NCBI GenBank assembly: GCA_905215055.1 | Contig: CAJMOH010000101.1 | Location: 1-5,110, forward strand | DNA from: an uncultured bacterium | Lineage (GTDB): Bacteria > Bacillota > Clostridia > Oscillospirales > Acutalibacteraceae | DNA: 5,110 nt | Reading direction: 5' to 3' | Part shown: in pieces, positions 1 to 5,110 of the stretch | How the letters are laid out: each line of letters opens with the position of its first letter | Numbering within the stretch: position 1 is the stretch's first letter | The notes under the pieces: model-generated | Told to the model about the DNA's origin: nothing | Databases searched by the model: none | What the model saw: only the letters and a program-made list of their open reading frames with translations | Program-made: the position numbers and the translations under genes

Positions 1-88
1 GCTCCTTGAGCCGGGCCTGCTGCTCGTTGATTTTGGCCTTGACCTTTTCGATCTCAGCCTGGATTTTTTGGCTTTTGCTTGCCGCCAT
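1..88 (-). CDS. DUF4315-type conjugative element protein, N-terminal part (cut by window edge)
   Basis: Only the first 29 codons are visible. They start at ATG 88-86 and run off the window. The peptide begins MAASKSQKIQAEIEKV and continues with a heptad-like, charged helix (KAKINEQQARLKEL), which predicts a coiled coil. This matches my recollection of DUF4315 proteins, small proteins found directly after the NlpC/P60 (CD1108-type) gene in Clostridia conjugative elements. The start is well supported by GGAGG at 98-94, five bases upstream. The gene begins 12 bases after the hydrolase stop (103-101), so the two are almost certainly cotranscribed. The molecular role is unknown; a structural or accessory part in mating-channel assembly would be inference. 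An ATG at 105-103 overlapping the upstream stop gives only a 16-codon peptide in another frame and was not chosen. Confidence 0.8.
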   Translation of the reverse strand, partial: MAASKSQKIQAEIEKVKAKINEQQARLKE

Positions 89-93
89 AGATA

Positions 94-98
94 CCTCC
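94..98 (-). promoter_or_regulatory. Ribosome binding site of the DUF4315-type gene
   Basis: GGAGG on the minus strand, five bases before ATG 88-86. It decides the start in favour of this ATG over the one at 105-103, which overlaps the hydrolase stop codon. It also implies that this gene is initiated independently of the upstream frame. Confidence 0.75.
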
Positions 99-100
99 AA

Positions 101-172
101 TCATGGTAAACGCCCGTAGGCGTAGAAATGGGACTGCCAGTAATTTGTGTTCAAATTCGCGTAGCTGATGGG
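101..172 (-). CDS. CD1108-type NlpC/P60 hydrolase, exon 2 (C-terminal 23 residues)
   Basis: This is the 3' exon of the hydrolase whose first exon is 4314-2731. It reads PISYANLNTNYWQSHFYAYG then RLP, and ends at TGA 103-101. Joined directly after GAT (Asp528), it gives the usual ending of this protein family as I remember it (CGD-PI-Y...NTNYWQ.H.YAYGRLP). The spliced protein would be 551 residues. The join is phase 0, between codons. The reading frame continues backwards into intron domains V and VI as a 60-codon open frame starting at 283; that frame is non-exonic 5' of 172 and has no known meaning. The exon contains the last strand and helix region of the NlpC/P60 fold but none of the catalytic residues. 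Confidence 0.9.
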   Translation of the reverse strand, partial: PISYANLNTNYWQSHFYAYGRLP

Positions 173-233
173 GTAGAGTAGGAAAGCGCCGCCTTGCCGC
201 ATTTCTGCGGTAGGTCTGCGCAGACCCCTCCCA
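173..233 (-). ncRNA. Intron domain VI with branch-point adenosine and 3' splice site
   Basis: Domain VI carries the nucleophile for the first splicing step. The likely branch point is A179, the seventh base from the 3' end, as in Ll.LtrB (CTACTTCAC there, CTACTCTAC here). It would bulge between a helix of 231-228 with 178-175 and one of 227-225 with 182-180. Distally there is a hairpin with a GAAA tetraloop (stem 210-206 with 201-197, loop 205-202), which corresponds to a GNRA hairpin in Ll.LtrB domain VI and could dock in domain II. A perfect 14-base palindrome, GGTCTGCGCAGACC, lies at 226-213; its first two bases overlap the proposed basal helix, so the fold there is uncertain. Confidence 0.85.
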
Positions 234-267
234 GAACCGTGCTTGCACCTCTCAATGCACACGGCTC
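234..267 (-). ncRNA. Intron domain V (catalytic hairpin, 34 nt)
   Basis: This is the catalytic core of the ribozyme and binds the active-site metal ions. It folds as an exact 34-nt group II domain V: lower stem GAGCCGTG (267-260) with CACGGTTC (241-234), a two-base AG bulge (243-242), an upper stem TGCATT (259-254) with GGTGCA (249-244) containing G-U pairs, and a GAGA tetraloop (253-250). The AGC catalytic triad is at 266-264. The length, bulge position and GNRA loop are all canonical, so the catalytic core appears functional. Confidence 0.95.
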
Positions 268-297
268 GCCATCTTTGCTCCATTACAAAAATAACTT

Positions 298-2088
298 TTA
301 GAACCCATGATGTATTTTCTGGTGGCAGTCATGGCAGACCGCCAGTGTTTTGCGCCGCTTTGCTATCATCACTTGCTCCCAAGGTTCCTTTCCCTTCAGG
401 TTTTTCACCTTGTTCACATGATGGACTTCCAGTTTTACGTCTGTTCTGCTGCATAATTCGCACACTCTGGCCTTTAGACGGTCATCTATTGTAGTGCGTC
501 CTTTGGCTACAATCGTAATAACCTTCGGTTCAATGTCCTCACACTTTTTACCATCAATCTCGTTAAACTTCGTGAGTCGGCGGACTTTCTTTCCGGCTTT
601 TGTTTCGTAGGGGATACCCCAACGCTTTTCACCAATGCGGTACTTGTCATAAATCTTGGACAGTTTACAGCGGTGCTTGCCGGACAGTGTTTTCAGACAG
701 CTATATTCCATGAGATAGCTGAAATAGTTCAGGCTTCGGTAGTTGCTGGCGAGGTGATAGTAGTTGCAAATTCCCCGCAGTTCTGCGTCAAATACCGTCA
801 CAATCTCTAAATCTGTGTGGCGCAATAAGGAAAGTCTGCTGGTTGGTTCCAGCTTTCCGTTATCGGCTCTCTGCTTTACAATGCCTTTTGAAAGCAGAAA
901 CTTTTCAATCTTGTCTTGAAGCGGGATAAGCAGTTCCACGGTGTTATTCATCGTGCGCTGTTTGCATTTCTTCCACGGCTTTACCTGCTGGTCACGGCGT
1001 ACCCGCACATCATAACCGAGAAATCTCGCAGGTGTGTTACTATGGGTAATCAGCGTTTTTTCCTGGCTTAACTCCATTTTCAGAGTATTCTGGATGAACT
1101 CCGTGAGCTTCGCTTTTATCCATTCGCAATCCTGCTTGCTCCCGTTGACGGCAATCAGAAAATCATCCGCATAGCGAACATATTTAAGCTTTTTATCATC
1201 ACACAACTTTGCTGGCGTTTTATACAATTCGCTGGTTAGCTTTTTGTACTCCGCAATCAGCAAGTCACGTTCCGGGCCAGCTTCACGCCGGTCTATCTTT
1301 CTCCTTAAATTTGCCCGCTTTCGTTCAATCGCATGGTATGCCGGAGTGGTTCTGTACGGCGTTCTAACGTCAAACTCCTTTTTCAATTCCTCGATGTAGC
1401 TGTCCAGCTCATTCAGATAGATGTTCGCAAGGATTGGCGAAATAATGCCGCCCTGCGGACAGCCGCTGTAAGTACCGTAGTATTTCCAGTCCTCCATGTA
1501 GCCCGATTTTAAGAACAGCCGTATGAGTTTCAGAAATCTGGCGTCTTTGATTTTCCTGCCGATAACAGCAATCAGTACCGTATGGTCGATGTTGTCAAAG
1601 CAGCCTTTTATATCGCCCTCAACGAACCAGCCCGCACCGATAAACTCGTGTTTGAGCTGGGACAGTGCTGTGTGACAGCTTCTGCCGGGGCGAAATCCGT
1701 GAGAGTAATTCGAGAAAACCGGTTCATAGACCGCCTCCAAAATCATTCGCATGACTTCCTGTACCAGCTTGTCCGTAAATGTTGGCAGGCCTAACGGGCG
1801 CATTTTTCCATTCGATTTTTGGATATAGCTGCGCCGTACAGGTTTCGGGCGGTATGTCTCCGTTCTCAATGCTTCAATAATACGCTCCACATACTCCTCG
1901 CTGAATCCATCCGCCGTATCTTCATCCACGCCTTTTGTTCCAGCCCCTTCATTGGAGTAGAGGTGCTGGTAAGAAATAGAATAAATATCAGGGCGGAGCA
2001 GATAGCGATAAAGCCTTGTGAATACTTCATCATGGTGTTTCTTTGAGTTTTCTTGTAACTTAGTTAAAATCTCTATTGTTGGTTTCAA
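298..2088 (-). CDS. ltrA: LtrA-like group II intron reverse transcriptase/maturase/HNH endonuclease
   Basis: A 596-residue intron-encoded protein, very close in length to lactococcal LtrA (599). It binds the intron RNA to promote splicing, then drives retrohoming by nicking target DNA and copying the intron. Visible order: an N-terminal RT-0/RT region (MKPTIEIL..., EVFTRLYRYLLRPDIY); fingers and palm with SHGFRPGRSCHTAL near 129, the first catalytic Asp at D159 in WFVEGDIKGCFDNIDH, PQGG at 211-214 and YADD at 306-309; a thumb/maturase X domain around 380-480 (SVELLIPLQDKI-like, LRGICNYYHLASN, MEYSCLKT); and a C-terminal DNA-binding and HNH nuclease domain with C543/C546, H556-H557, C585/C588 and H593-H594. 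No frameshift or missing catalytic residue was seen. The start is TTG, in frame with MKPT and matching the LtrA N-terminus, preceded by AGGGAGG. The gene lies wholly within intron domain IV. The symbol is given by family resemblance. Confidence 0.96.
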   Translation of the reverse strand: MKPTIEILTKLQENSKKHHDEVFTRLYRYLLRPDIYSISYQHLYSNEGAGTKGVDEDTADGFSEEYVERIIEALRTETYRPKPVRRSYIQKSNGKMRPLGLPTFTDKLVQEVMRMILEAVYEPVFSNYSHGFRPGRSCHTALSQLKHEFIGAGWFVEGDIKGCFDNIDHTVLIAVIGRKIKDARFLKLIRLFLKSGYMEDWKYYGTYSGCPQGGIISPILANIYLNELDSYIEELKKEFDVRTPYRTTPAYHAIERKRANLRRKIDRREAGPERDLLIAEYKKLTSELYKTPAKLCDDKKLKYVRYADDFLIAVNGSKQDCEWIKAKLTEFIQNTLKMELSQEKTLITHSNTPARFLGYDVRVRRDQQVKPWKKCKQRTMNNTVELLIPLQDKIEKFLLSKGIVKQRADNGKLEPTSRLSLLRHTDLEIVTVFDAELRGICNYYHLASNYRSLNYFSYLMEYSCLKTLSGKHRCKLSKIYDKYRIGEKRWGIPYETKAGKKVRRLTKFNEIDGKKCEDIEPKVITIVAKGRTTIDDRLKARVCELCSRTDVKLEVHHVNKVKNLKGKEPWEQVMIAKRRKTLAVCHDCHQKIHHGF

Positions 2089-2123
2089 TGAGGTTTTCCT
2101 CCCTAATCAATTTTCGATTTTAA
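2064..2123 (-). promoter_or_regulatory. DIVa hairpin: maturase binding site and translational control element
   Basis: In the RNA, TTAAAATC (2123-2116) pairs perfectly with GATTTTAA (2071-2064). After a GAAA/AGA internal loop, ATTG (2111-2108) pairs with CAAT (2078-2075). The apical part holds the ribosome binding site AGGGAGG (2104-2098). Within it, GAGG (2101-2098) can pair with CCTC (2093-2090) across an AAAA loop, hiding the site. The TTG start (2088-2086) also lies inside. In Ll.LtrB the equivalent DIVa is the high-affinity LtrA site, and binding represses LtrA synthesis. The same feedback here is inferred from position and sequence likeness. Confidence 0.8.
2098..2104 (-). promoter_or_regulatory. 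Ribosome binding site of the maturase gene, with TTG start
   Basis: AGGGAGG lies nine bases before TTG 2088-2086. It decides the non-ATG start: the frame from this TTG gives KPTIEIL directly, matching the start of LtrA, and there is no nearer in-frame ATG with a site. Both the strength of the site and its sequestration in the DIVa hairpin affect maturase dosage. Confidence 0.8.
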
Positions 2124-2387
2124 TACGCTCAGACTGCTTCCCTTCGCCATGTGAGCGGCTTTCCCGCATCCGGTTTACGGCTTTCCCTGTCAATTCAGGG
2201 TTCTCAGACTACTATGGAAGCTCCGTTGCCATGCCAGATTTTCAGTGTCTGCCACATAGCCCTTATGGGCGCTCTGGTTTAGGCAATCTCCAGTTAACGG
2301 AAGTAGTAGGTAAGTGTGAATTGTCGGATATGCTTTCGTTCCGTTGACACCGGTTCTCCGGCGCGCCGTGCATTTCTTTGATAACCT

Positions 2388-2410
2388 ACCGGAAGGCGAC
2401 CCTTTCCGGT
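2388..2410 (-). other. EBS1 and delta loop in intron domain I
   Basis: A perfect 7-bp stem, ACCGGAA (2410-2404) with TTCCGGT (2394-2388), presents the loop AGGGTCGCC. GTCGCC (2400-2395) pairs over six bases with the exon 1 end GGCGAT (2736-2731, IBS1): five Watson-Crick pairs and one G-U. The base just 5' of EBS1, G2401 (delta), pairs with C172, the first base of exon 2 (delta prime), as expected for subgroup IIA. A second pair, G2402 with C171, is also possible. Confidence 0.88.
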
Positions 2411-2487
2411 ATTCTGATAACAGGTCAGAAGGCTCGCCTTTCTGAACTTGTTTGCACCATAGGTTTCAGGCAAATTTCCTACGCCCA

Positions 2488-2492
2488 CACTG
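2488..2492 (-). other. EBS2 in intron domain I
   Basis: CAGTG pairs with exon 1 CATTG (2742-2738, IBS2): four Watson-Crick pairs and one G-U. It sits where Ll.LtrB has its EBS2 (ATGTGT), just before a shared GGAAA...TCTGAAACC/GCCTGAAACC segment. One unpaired exon base (2737) separates IBS2 from IBS1. Confidence 0.7.
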
Positions 2493-2730
2493 AACAGGGG
2501 CTGGGAACTCACAAGATTCAAACCAAGATTTATCCTCATATTCACTTATCCTCGCAGTTCAGTCGCACCCGATTGCCTTTAGGTGACTTACCGCTTTCCT
2601 GACGTGCTATTGTCCCGTGCCAGCTTTCGCCTTTCGGTTAGTCAGGTGGATTCCCGCGTTATCTTACGGGGTAGTACCTTCAAGCTGCCCTCCTTTCGTC
2701 TACTTCTACTTCCGTCCTATCTGGACGCAC

Positions 2731-2742
2731 ATCGCCACAATG
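2731..2742 (-). other. Intron binding sites IBS2 and IBS1 at the 5' splice junction
   Basis: The last 12 bases of exon 1 hold IBS2 (CATTG, 2742-2738), one spacer base and IBS1 (GGCGAT, 2736-2731). They encode the His-Cys-Gly-Asp stretch containing the third catalytic residue of the hydrolase, so the intron's DNA target is a sequence under protein-level constraint. Confidence 0.8.
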
Positions 2743-4314
2743 GATCATCATCCCGTCCCCCACATAGATGCCACAATGGGAAACGCCGGTTGTATCATAG
2801 GTGCCCTCGAAAAAGACCAGATCGCCGGGGCGGGGTGCGCCGGTGGGGGTGCAGATGTTGTAAAGCCCCTGGGCCCCCAGGCGGCCCACATCCCAGCCGG
2901 AGTGATTGATCACCCAGGACACGAAGCCGGAGCAGTCAAAGGAAGTGGCCGGGGAACTGCCGCCCCACACATAGGGATAGCCCAGGTATTTTTCCGCCTC
3001 GCCCAAAATGGCCGCAAAGGTTTCATCGTCCAGATATTCCTCCGGCACATCGTAGTCGGCGGGCGGTTTCGTGTATTTGTCCACATACCCGGACTCCGGG
3101 AACAGGTCGGGCCGGTTGCCCAGGCAGGACATATAGAGGGCATACCGGGCCAGCTCCTCCTCGCCCATAAGCTCCAGGGGAAGGTGGGAAAGGGTTTTGT
3201 TTTCCAGCGTCACATAGCAGATATACCAGGAATAGGGATCGCCCTCGCTGTCGTACCGGGTTTCCCGCACCACACGCTCCGTCAGAATATACTGGCGGTC
3301 AAAAAGCATTTGCAAAGTGCCCTGCACCTGGGCAAGCGTCCATTCCCCCTCGTGGAGCACAGAGAGGATGGAGATGAGCACATAGGGATCGTGCTCAATG
3401 GTGTCCAGGTCAAAGTGGTACTCGTCATAATCGTGGGTGCTTTCGTAGGTGTCCAGGTAGTTTTGCAGCTCCGCCTCCATATCTGCATAGGCGGCCTCGG
3501 CCCCCAAAATATCCTCGTCCTTTGAGGGGTAAGTGGTAGCGCCCACGGCACCCGCGCCGGAGTTACCCAGCATCACCAGGGAGGACGAACAGGACTGCAT
3601 GATAAAGAGCAGGAGCAGACAGGCCAGGGCCAGGAGCACCCCCACGGGATGCCGCTTGATAAAGCCTACCGCCTGGGCCCCGGCCTTTTCCGTGGCGGCG
3701 GCGGTCTTTTTCGCCGCCTTTGCCGCCCCAGCCCTGGCGGTCTGCCGCGCCTGCTTGCGGTATTGCCGTTTCTGCCAAAACTGTTTCCAGGCATTTTGCC
3801 TCAGCTCCGGGTTCTCCTGGGCGGCCACGCGGAAATGATGATCCGCCGTAGCCTTGATATATTTGGACTCCGCCCGCTGGACAGCCTTTGCCGGGTGTTC
3901 CCGGATTTTCTTCTTAACGAACCGGGAGCCATGCCGCAGGGCGGTTTCACCCGCCAGCTCGGAGCGGTGGGCCCCCTCGGTGCCCACGTTCTCCTGCTCC
4001 ACCTCAAAGAGCTTTCCATGCACAAAGCCGTGGACGGCGCCGCCGGCGGCCCGGCCCACCCGCCTCACCGGGCCGGGCTTTTTGGGCGGCTTTTGTTTGG
4101 ACAGCTTATCCTTTGCCTGTTCCAGCTTCTCCCCGCGCTTTTCCATGCGGAGCTTTGACGAGGCGGCCTGTTCCTGGTTGCTTTTCTGCCGGAACTTTGA
4201 CTTCTGGACATTTTGTCCAGAGGTAGCCTCCGTCCTGGCCCCGTCAGGGGAGCCCTCCGGCGCGTCCTGCCGGGGAGCCGCCTCCGGGCTGGGTTTATTC
4301 GGTTTTCGCTTCAT
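2731..4314 (-). CDS. CD1108-type NlpC/P60 cell-wall hydrolase of a conjugative element, exon 1 (528 residues)
   Basis: A membrane-anchored peptidoglycan hydrolase thought to open the wall for the conjugation channel; the role is inferred from family and context. Residues 1-220 are a long, basic, Lys/Arg/Ala/Gln-rich cytoplasmic region. One membrane segment follows at about 224-239 (VGVLLALACLLLLFIMQ), then an extracytoplasmic region whose middle part (about 265-430) includes HDYDEYHFDLD and HEGEWTLAQVQGTLQMLF. The NlpC/P60 domain (about 433 onward) has YPYVWGGSSP, catalytic Cys461 in FDCSGFVSW, His513 in GVSHCGIYVG and a likely third residue, His525, in MMIHCGD. The start ATG has GGAGG at 4328-4324, nine bases upstream, and overlaps the VirB4 gene end by 20 bases. 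The coding sequence is broken by a group II intron after Asp528 and resumes at 172-101. Without splicing, the frame runs 16 codons into the intron, ending at 2680 (544 residues). Confidence 0.92.
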
Positions 4315-5110
4315 TCTTCAAATCCTCCGGGCGGGTGGTGAGCAGGTTATATATCTCCCCCTTGGGGAAACGGTCAACAAAGGGGATGGTCACATCCCCA
4401 TAGAACAGCAGGCCCTCGCCGGAATTAGAGTGGGTGATGTAGGAAAGCTGGTGCTCGGAAATGCCGAGCTGCTTTGCCAAAATCGCCCGGTCACTTTGGG
4501 CCTGGGCCAGCAGGATCATAAAATCGGTGTTGTCCAGAATGGCCTCGATCTCCCGGCTGGCCAATAAGTCTTTGACGTTCTGCGTTAAAGCCGAGGGGAC
4601 GCAGCCCTTTTTGCGAAGCATCTTCCACACGGCTACAAAGTAGCTGGCGGTGAGGGCGTCCCGGAGCAAAATATGAAACTCGTCAAAGTAGCACCAGGTA
4701 GAAATACCGCTGTGGAAATTCACGTTGACCGCCGAAGTTACAAAATCATTGGTGATGTGCATGGCGATCTTCCGCAGGTTTTCTCCCAGCCCTTTCAGCA
4801 CGATACACACCACGCGGGCGGTCAAGTCCACGTTTGTCAAATGGTTGAACAGGTTGAGGGAGCCGGTGCAGTAGAGCTCCAGGGCGGTCGCTACCCGCCG
4901 GGCCTCCGGCTCCGGCTGTTTCAGAAGTTCCTCGTACAAGTCCTGGAGCAAGGGCGGCTTGCCGTCCCCGATCCCCAGGGCCATATCCCGGTAGATGAGC
5001 CGTACACAGCGGTCGATCACCGTCTTTTCGATAGGCTGCAAACCATCCTTACCGCCCACCACCAGCTCGCACAGGGACAACAAAAAATCCGCTTTCATGG
5101 AAAGCGGGCT
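4295..5110 (-). CDS. VirB4-like conjugal transfer ATPase (CD1110-type), C-terminal part
   Basis: This ATPase powers substrate transfer and assembly of type IV-like conjugation machines at the cytoplasmic membrane face. The visible 271 residues are the C-terminal part. The frame is open through the window edge, so the Met at 5098 (SPLS-MKADFLLSL) is probably internal; relatives are several hundred residues longer. Counting from that Met, the Walker B motif is YFDEFHILL at 137-145 (Asp139/Glu140). LTQNVKDLLASRE at 171-183 is the conserved segment after it, and LAKQLGISEHQLSYITHSNSGEGLLFYGD at about 207-235 is typical of this subfamily. Walker A would lie upstream, outside the window. The end overlaps the hydrolase start by 20 bases, pointing to translational coupling in one operon. 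Nothing looks broken in the visible part. Confidence 0.9.
   Translation of the reverse strand, partial: SPLSMKADFLLSLCELVVGGKDGLQPIEKTVIDRCVRLIYRDMALGIGDGKPPLLQDLYEELLKQPEPEARRVATALELYCTGSLNLFNHLTNVDLTARVVCIVLKGLGENLRKIAMHITNDFVTSAVNVNFHSGISTWCYFDEFHILLRDALTASYFVAVWKMLRKKGCVPSALTQNVKDLLASREIEAILDNTDFMILLAQAQSDRAILAKQLGISEHQLSYITHSNSGEGLLFYGDVTIPFVDRFPKGEIYNLLTTRPEDLKNEAKTE
4324..4328 (-). promoter_or_regulatory. Ribosome binding site of the hydrolase gene, inside the VirB4 gene
   Basis: GGAGG lies nine bases before ATG 4314-4312, within the last codons of the VirB4 frame. It supports this start and an overlapping, coupled arrangement of the two genes. Confidence 0.7.

Larger units (their letters stand above)
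173..2730 (-). mobile_element. Group IIA (mitochondrial-like class) intron, Ll.LtrB type, complete, 2558 nt
   Basis: This is a full-length retrotransposable ribozyme encoding its own maturase, on the same strand as its host gene. The 5' end is GTGCG followed by TCCAGATAGG, the typical start of Ll.LtrB-like introns. The 3' end is CTACTCTAC at 181-173. Boundaries are fixed by restoring the hydrolase frame and by EBS-IBS pairing. Order along the transcript: domains I-III (2730 to about 2125), domain IV with the protein gene (2123 to about 270), domain V (267-234) and domain VI (233-173). Its length is close to that of Ll.LtrB (about 2.5 kb), and long stretches around the maturase ribosome binding site and domains V and VI resemble that intron. 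Base composition is less GC-rich than the flanking exons, consistent with acquisition from another host. All parts look intact, so splicing and mobility are plausible but inferred. Confidence 0.95.
2089..2730 (-). ncRNA. Intron 5' ribozyme section, domains I-III and start of domain IV
   Basis: These roughly 640 bases contain no credible protein gene; they are the folded RNA part of the intron. Visible landmarks in transcript order are the 5' end GTGCG (2730-2726), the EBS2 region (2492-2488), the EBS1 hairpin (2410-2388), and the DIII-like stretch near 2213 (GTAGTCTGAGAA, also present in Ll.LtrB). The DIVa stem follows from 2123. Domain I scaffolds the catalytic core and recognises the exons; II and III supply tertiary contacts. 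Exact borders of domains I, II and III were not resolved. The several open frames here on both strands lack family matches and are taken as chance. Confidence 0.9.

Noticed and set aside
213..226. The palindrome GGTCTGCGCAGACC as a protein operator.
   Set aside because: It lies inside domain VI of the ribozyme, where a hairpin is expected, and has no promoter near it.
54..248. A 64-codon minus-strand frame ending YGGKQKPKNPG.
   Set aside because: It crosses intron domains V and VI, exon 2 in the wrong frame and the start of the DUF4315-type gene in the wrong frame. The GGAGG-ATG start at 88 and the family match favour the other frame.
101..283. A 60-codon minus-strand open frame beginning MEQRWRAVC and ending with the exon 2 peptide.
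   Set aside because: Its first part reads through domains V and VI of the ribozyme. Only the last 23 codons are genuine coding sequence, and they belong to the spliced hydrolase. No convincing ribosome binding site was seen.
298..2088. The reverse transcriptase as part of a retron, diversity-generating element or defence RT.
   Set aside because: The maturase X and HNH domains, GTGCG 5' end, 34-nt domain V and matching EBS/IBS pairs identify an ordinary mobile group II intron. No template repeat, msr/msd RNA or partner effector was seen.
2617..3525. A 302-codon plus-strand open frame opposite the hydrolase.
   Set aside because: It is antisense to a well-supported gene with recognisable catalytic motifs. 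Long antisense frames are common in GC-rich coding DNA, and the peptide shows no recognisable domain.
3854..4567. A 237-codon plus-strand frame spanning the hydrolase start and the VirB4 end.
   Set aside because: It is antisense across two real overlapping genes and has a Cys/Pro/Arg-rich, low-information composition with no family likeness.
4295..5098. Met at 5098 as the true start of the VirB4-like gene.
   Set aside because: The frame stays open to the window edge (SPLS before the Met), Walker A is missing, and family members are much longer, so the Met is internal.

Overview
The window reads like part of an integrative and conjugative element of a gut Clostridia-type Firmicute (Oscillospiraceae/Lachnospiraceae style). 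This rests on protein families recognised by eye, not on a search. All genes lie on the minus strand. The conjugation genes are visibly GC-rich, and a less GC-rich block of about 2.56 kb sits inside one of them.

In transcription order (high to low coordinates) there are four parts. (1) 5110-4295 is the C-terminal part of a VirB4-like conjugation ATPase (CD1110-type), open at the window edge. (2) It overlaps by 20 bases the start of a membrane-anchored NlpC/P60 cell-wall hydrolase (CD1108-type), whose first exon runs 4314-2731. (3) That gene is interrupted at 2730-173 by a complete group IIA intron closely resembling the lactococcal Ll.LtrB intron. The intron has a 5' ribozyme part (2730-2089), an LtrA-like reverse transcriptase/maturase/HNH endonuclease (2088-298) and domains V and VI (267-173). 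(4) The hydrolase resumes at 172-101 and is followed by the start of a DUF4315-type small coiled-coil protein (88-1, cut by the window edge).

The intron boundaries can be set to the base. The 5' end is GTGCG at 2730. The 3' end is ...CTACTCTAC, ending at 173. Joining GAT (2733-2731) to CCC (172-170) restores the conserved hydrolase C-terminus in phase 0. EBS1, EBS2 and delta pairings with the flanking exons can all be found, as can a 34-nt domain V, a bulged branch-point A in domain VI and a DIVa hairpin around the maturase ribosome binding site. All visible catalytic motifs of the maturase are intact, so the intron looks active or recently active.

Together the VirB4 ATPase, wall hydrolase and DUF4315 protein are consecutive parts of a type IV-like conjugation operon. 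The intron makes full-length hydrolase dependent on RNA splicing. I see no new defence or regulatory system. The most notable content is the placement and retargeting of the intron. No promoter, factor-independent terminator, tRNA, CRISPR array or attachment site was recognised.
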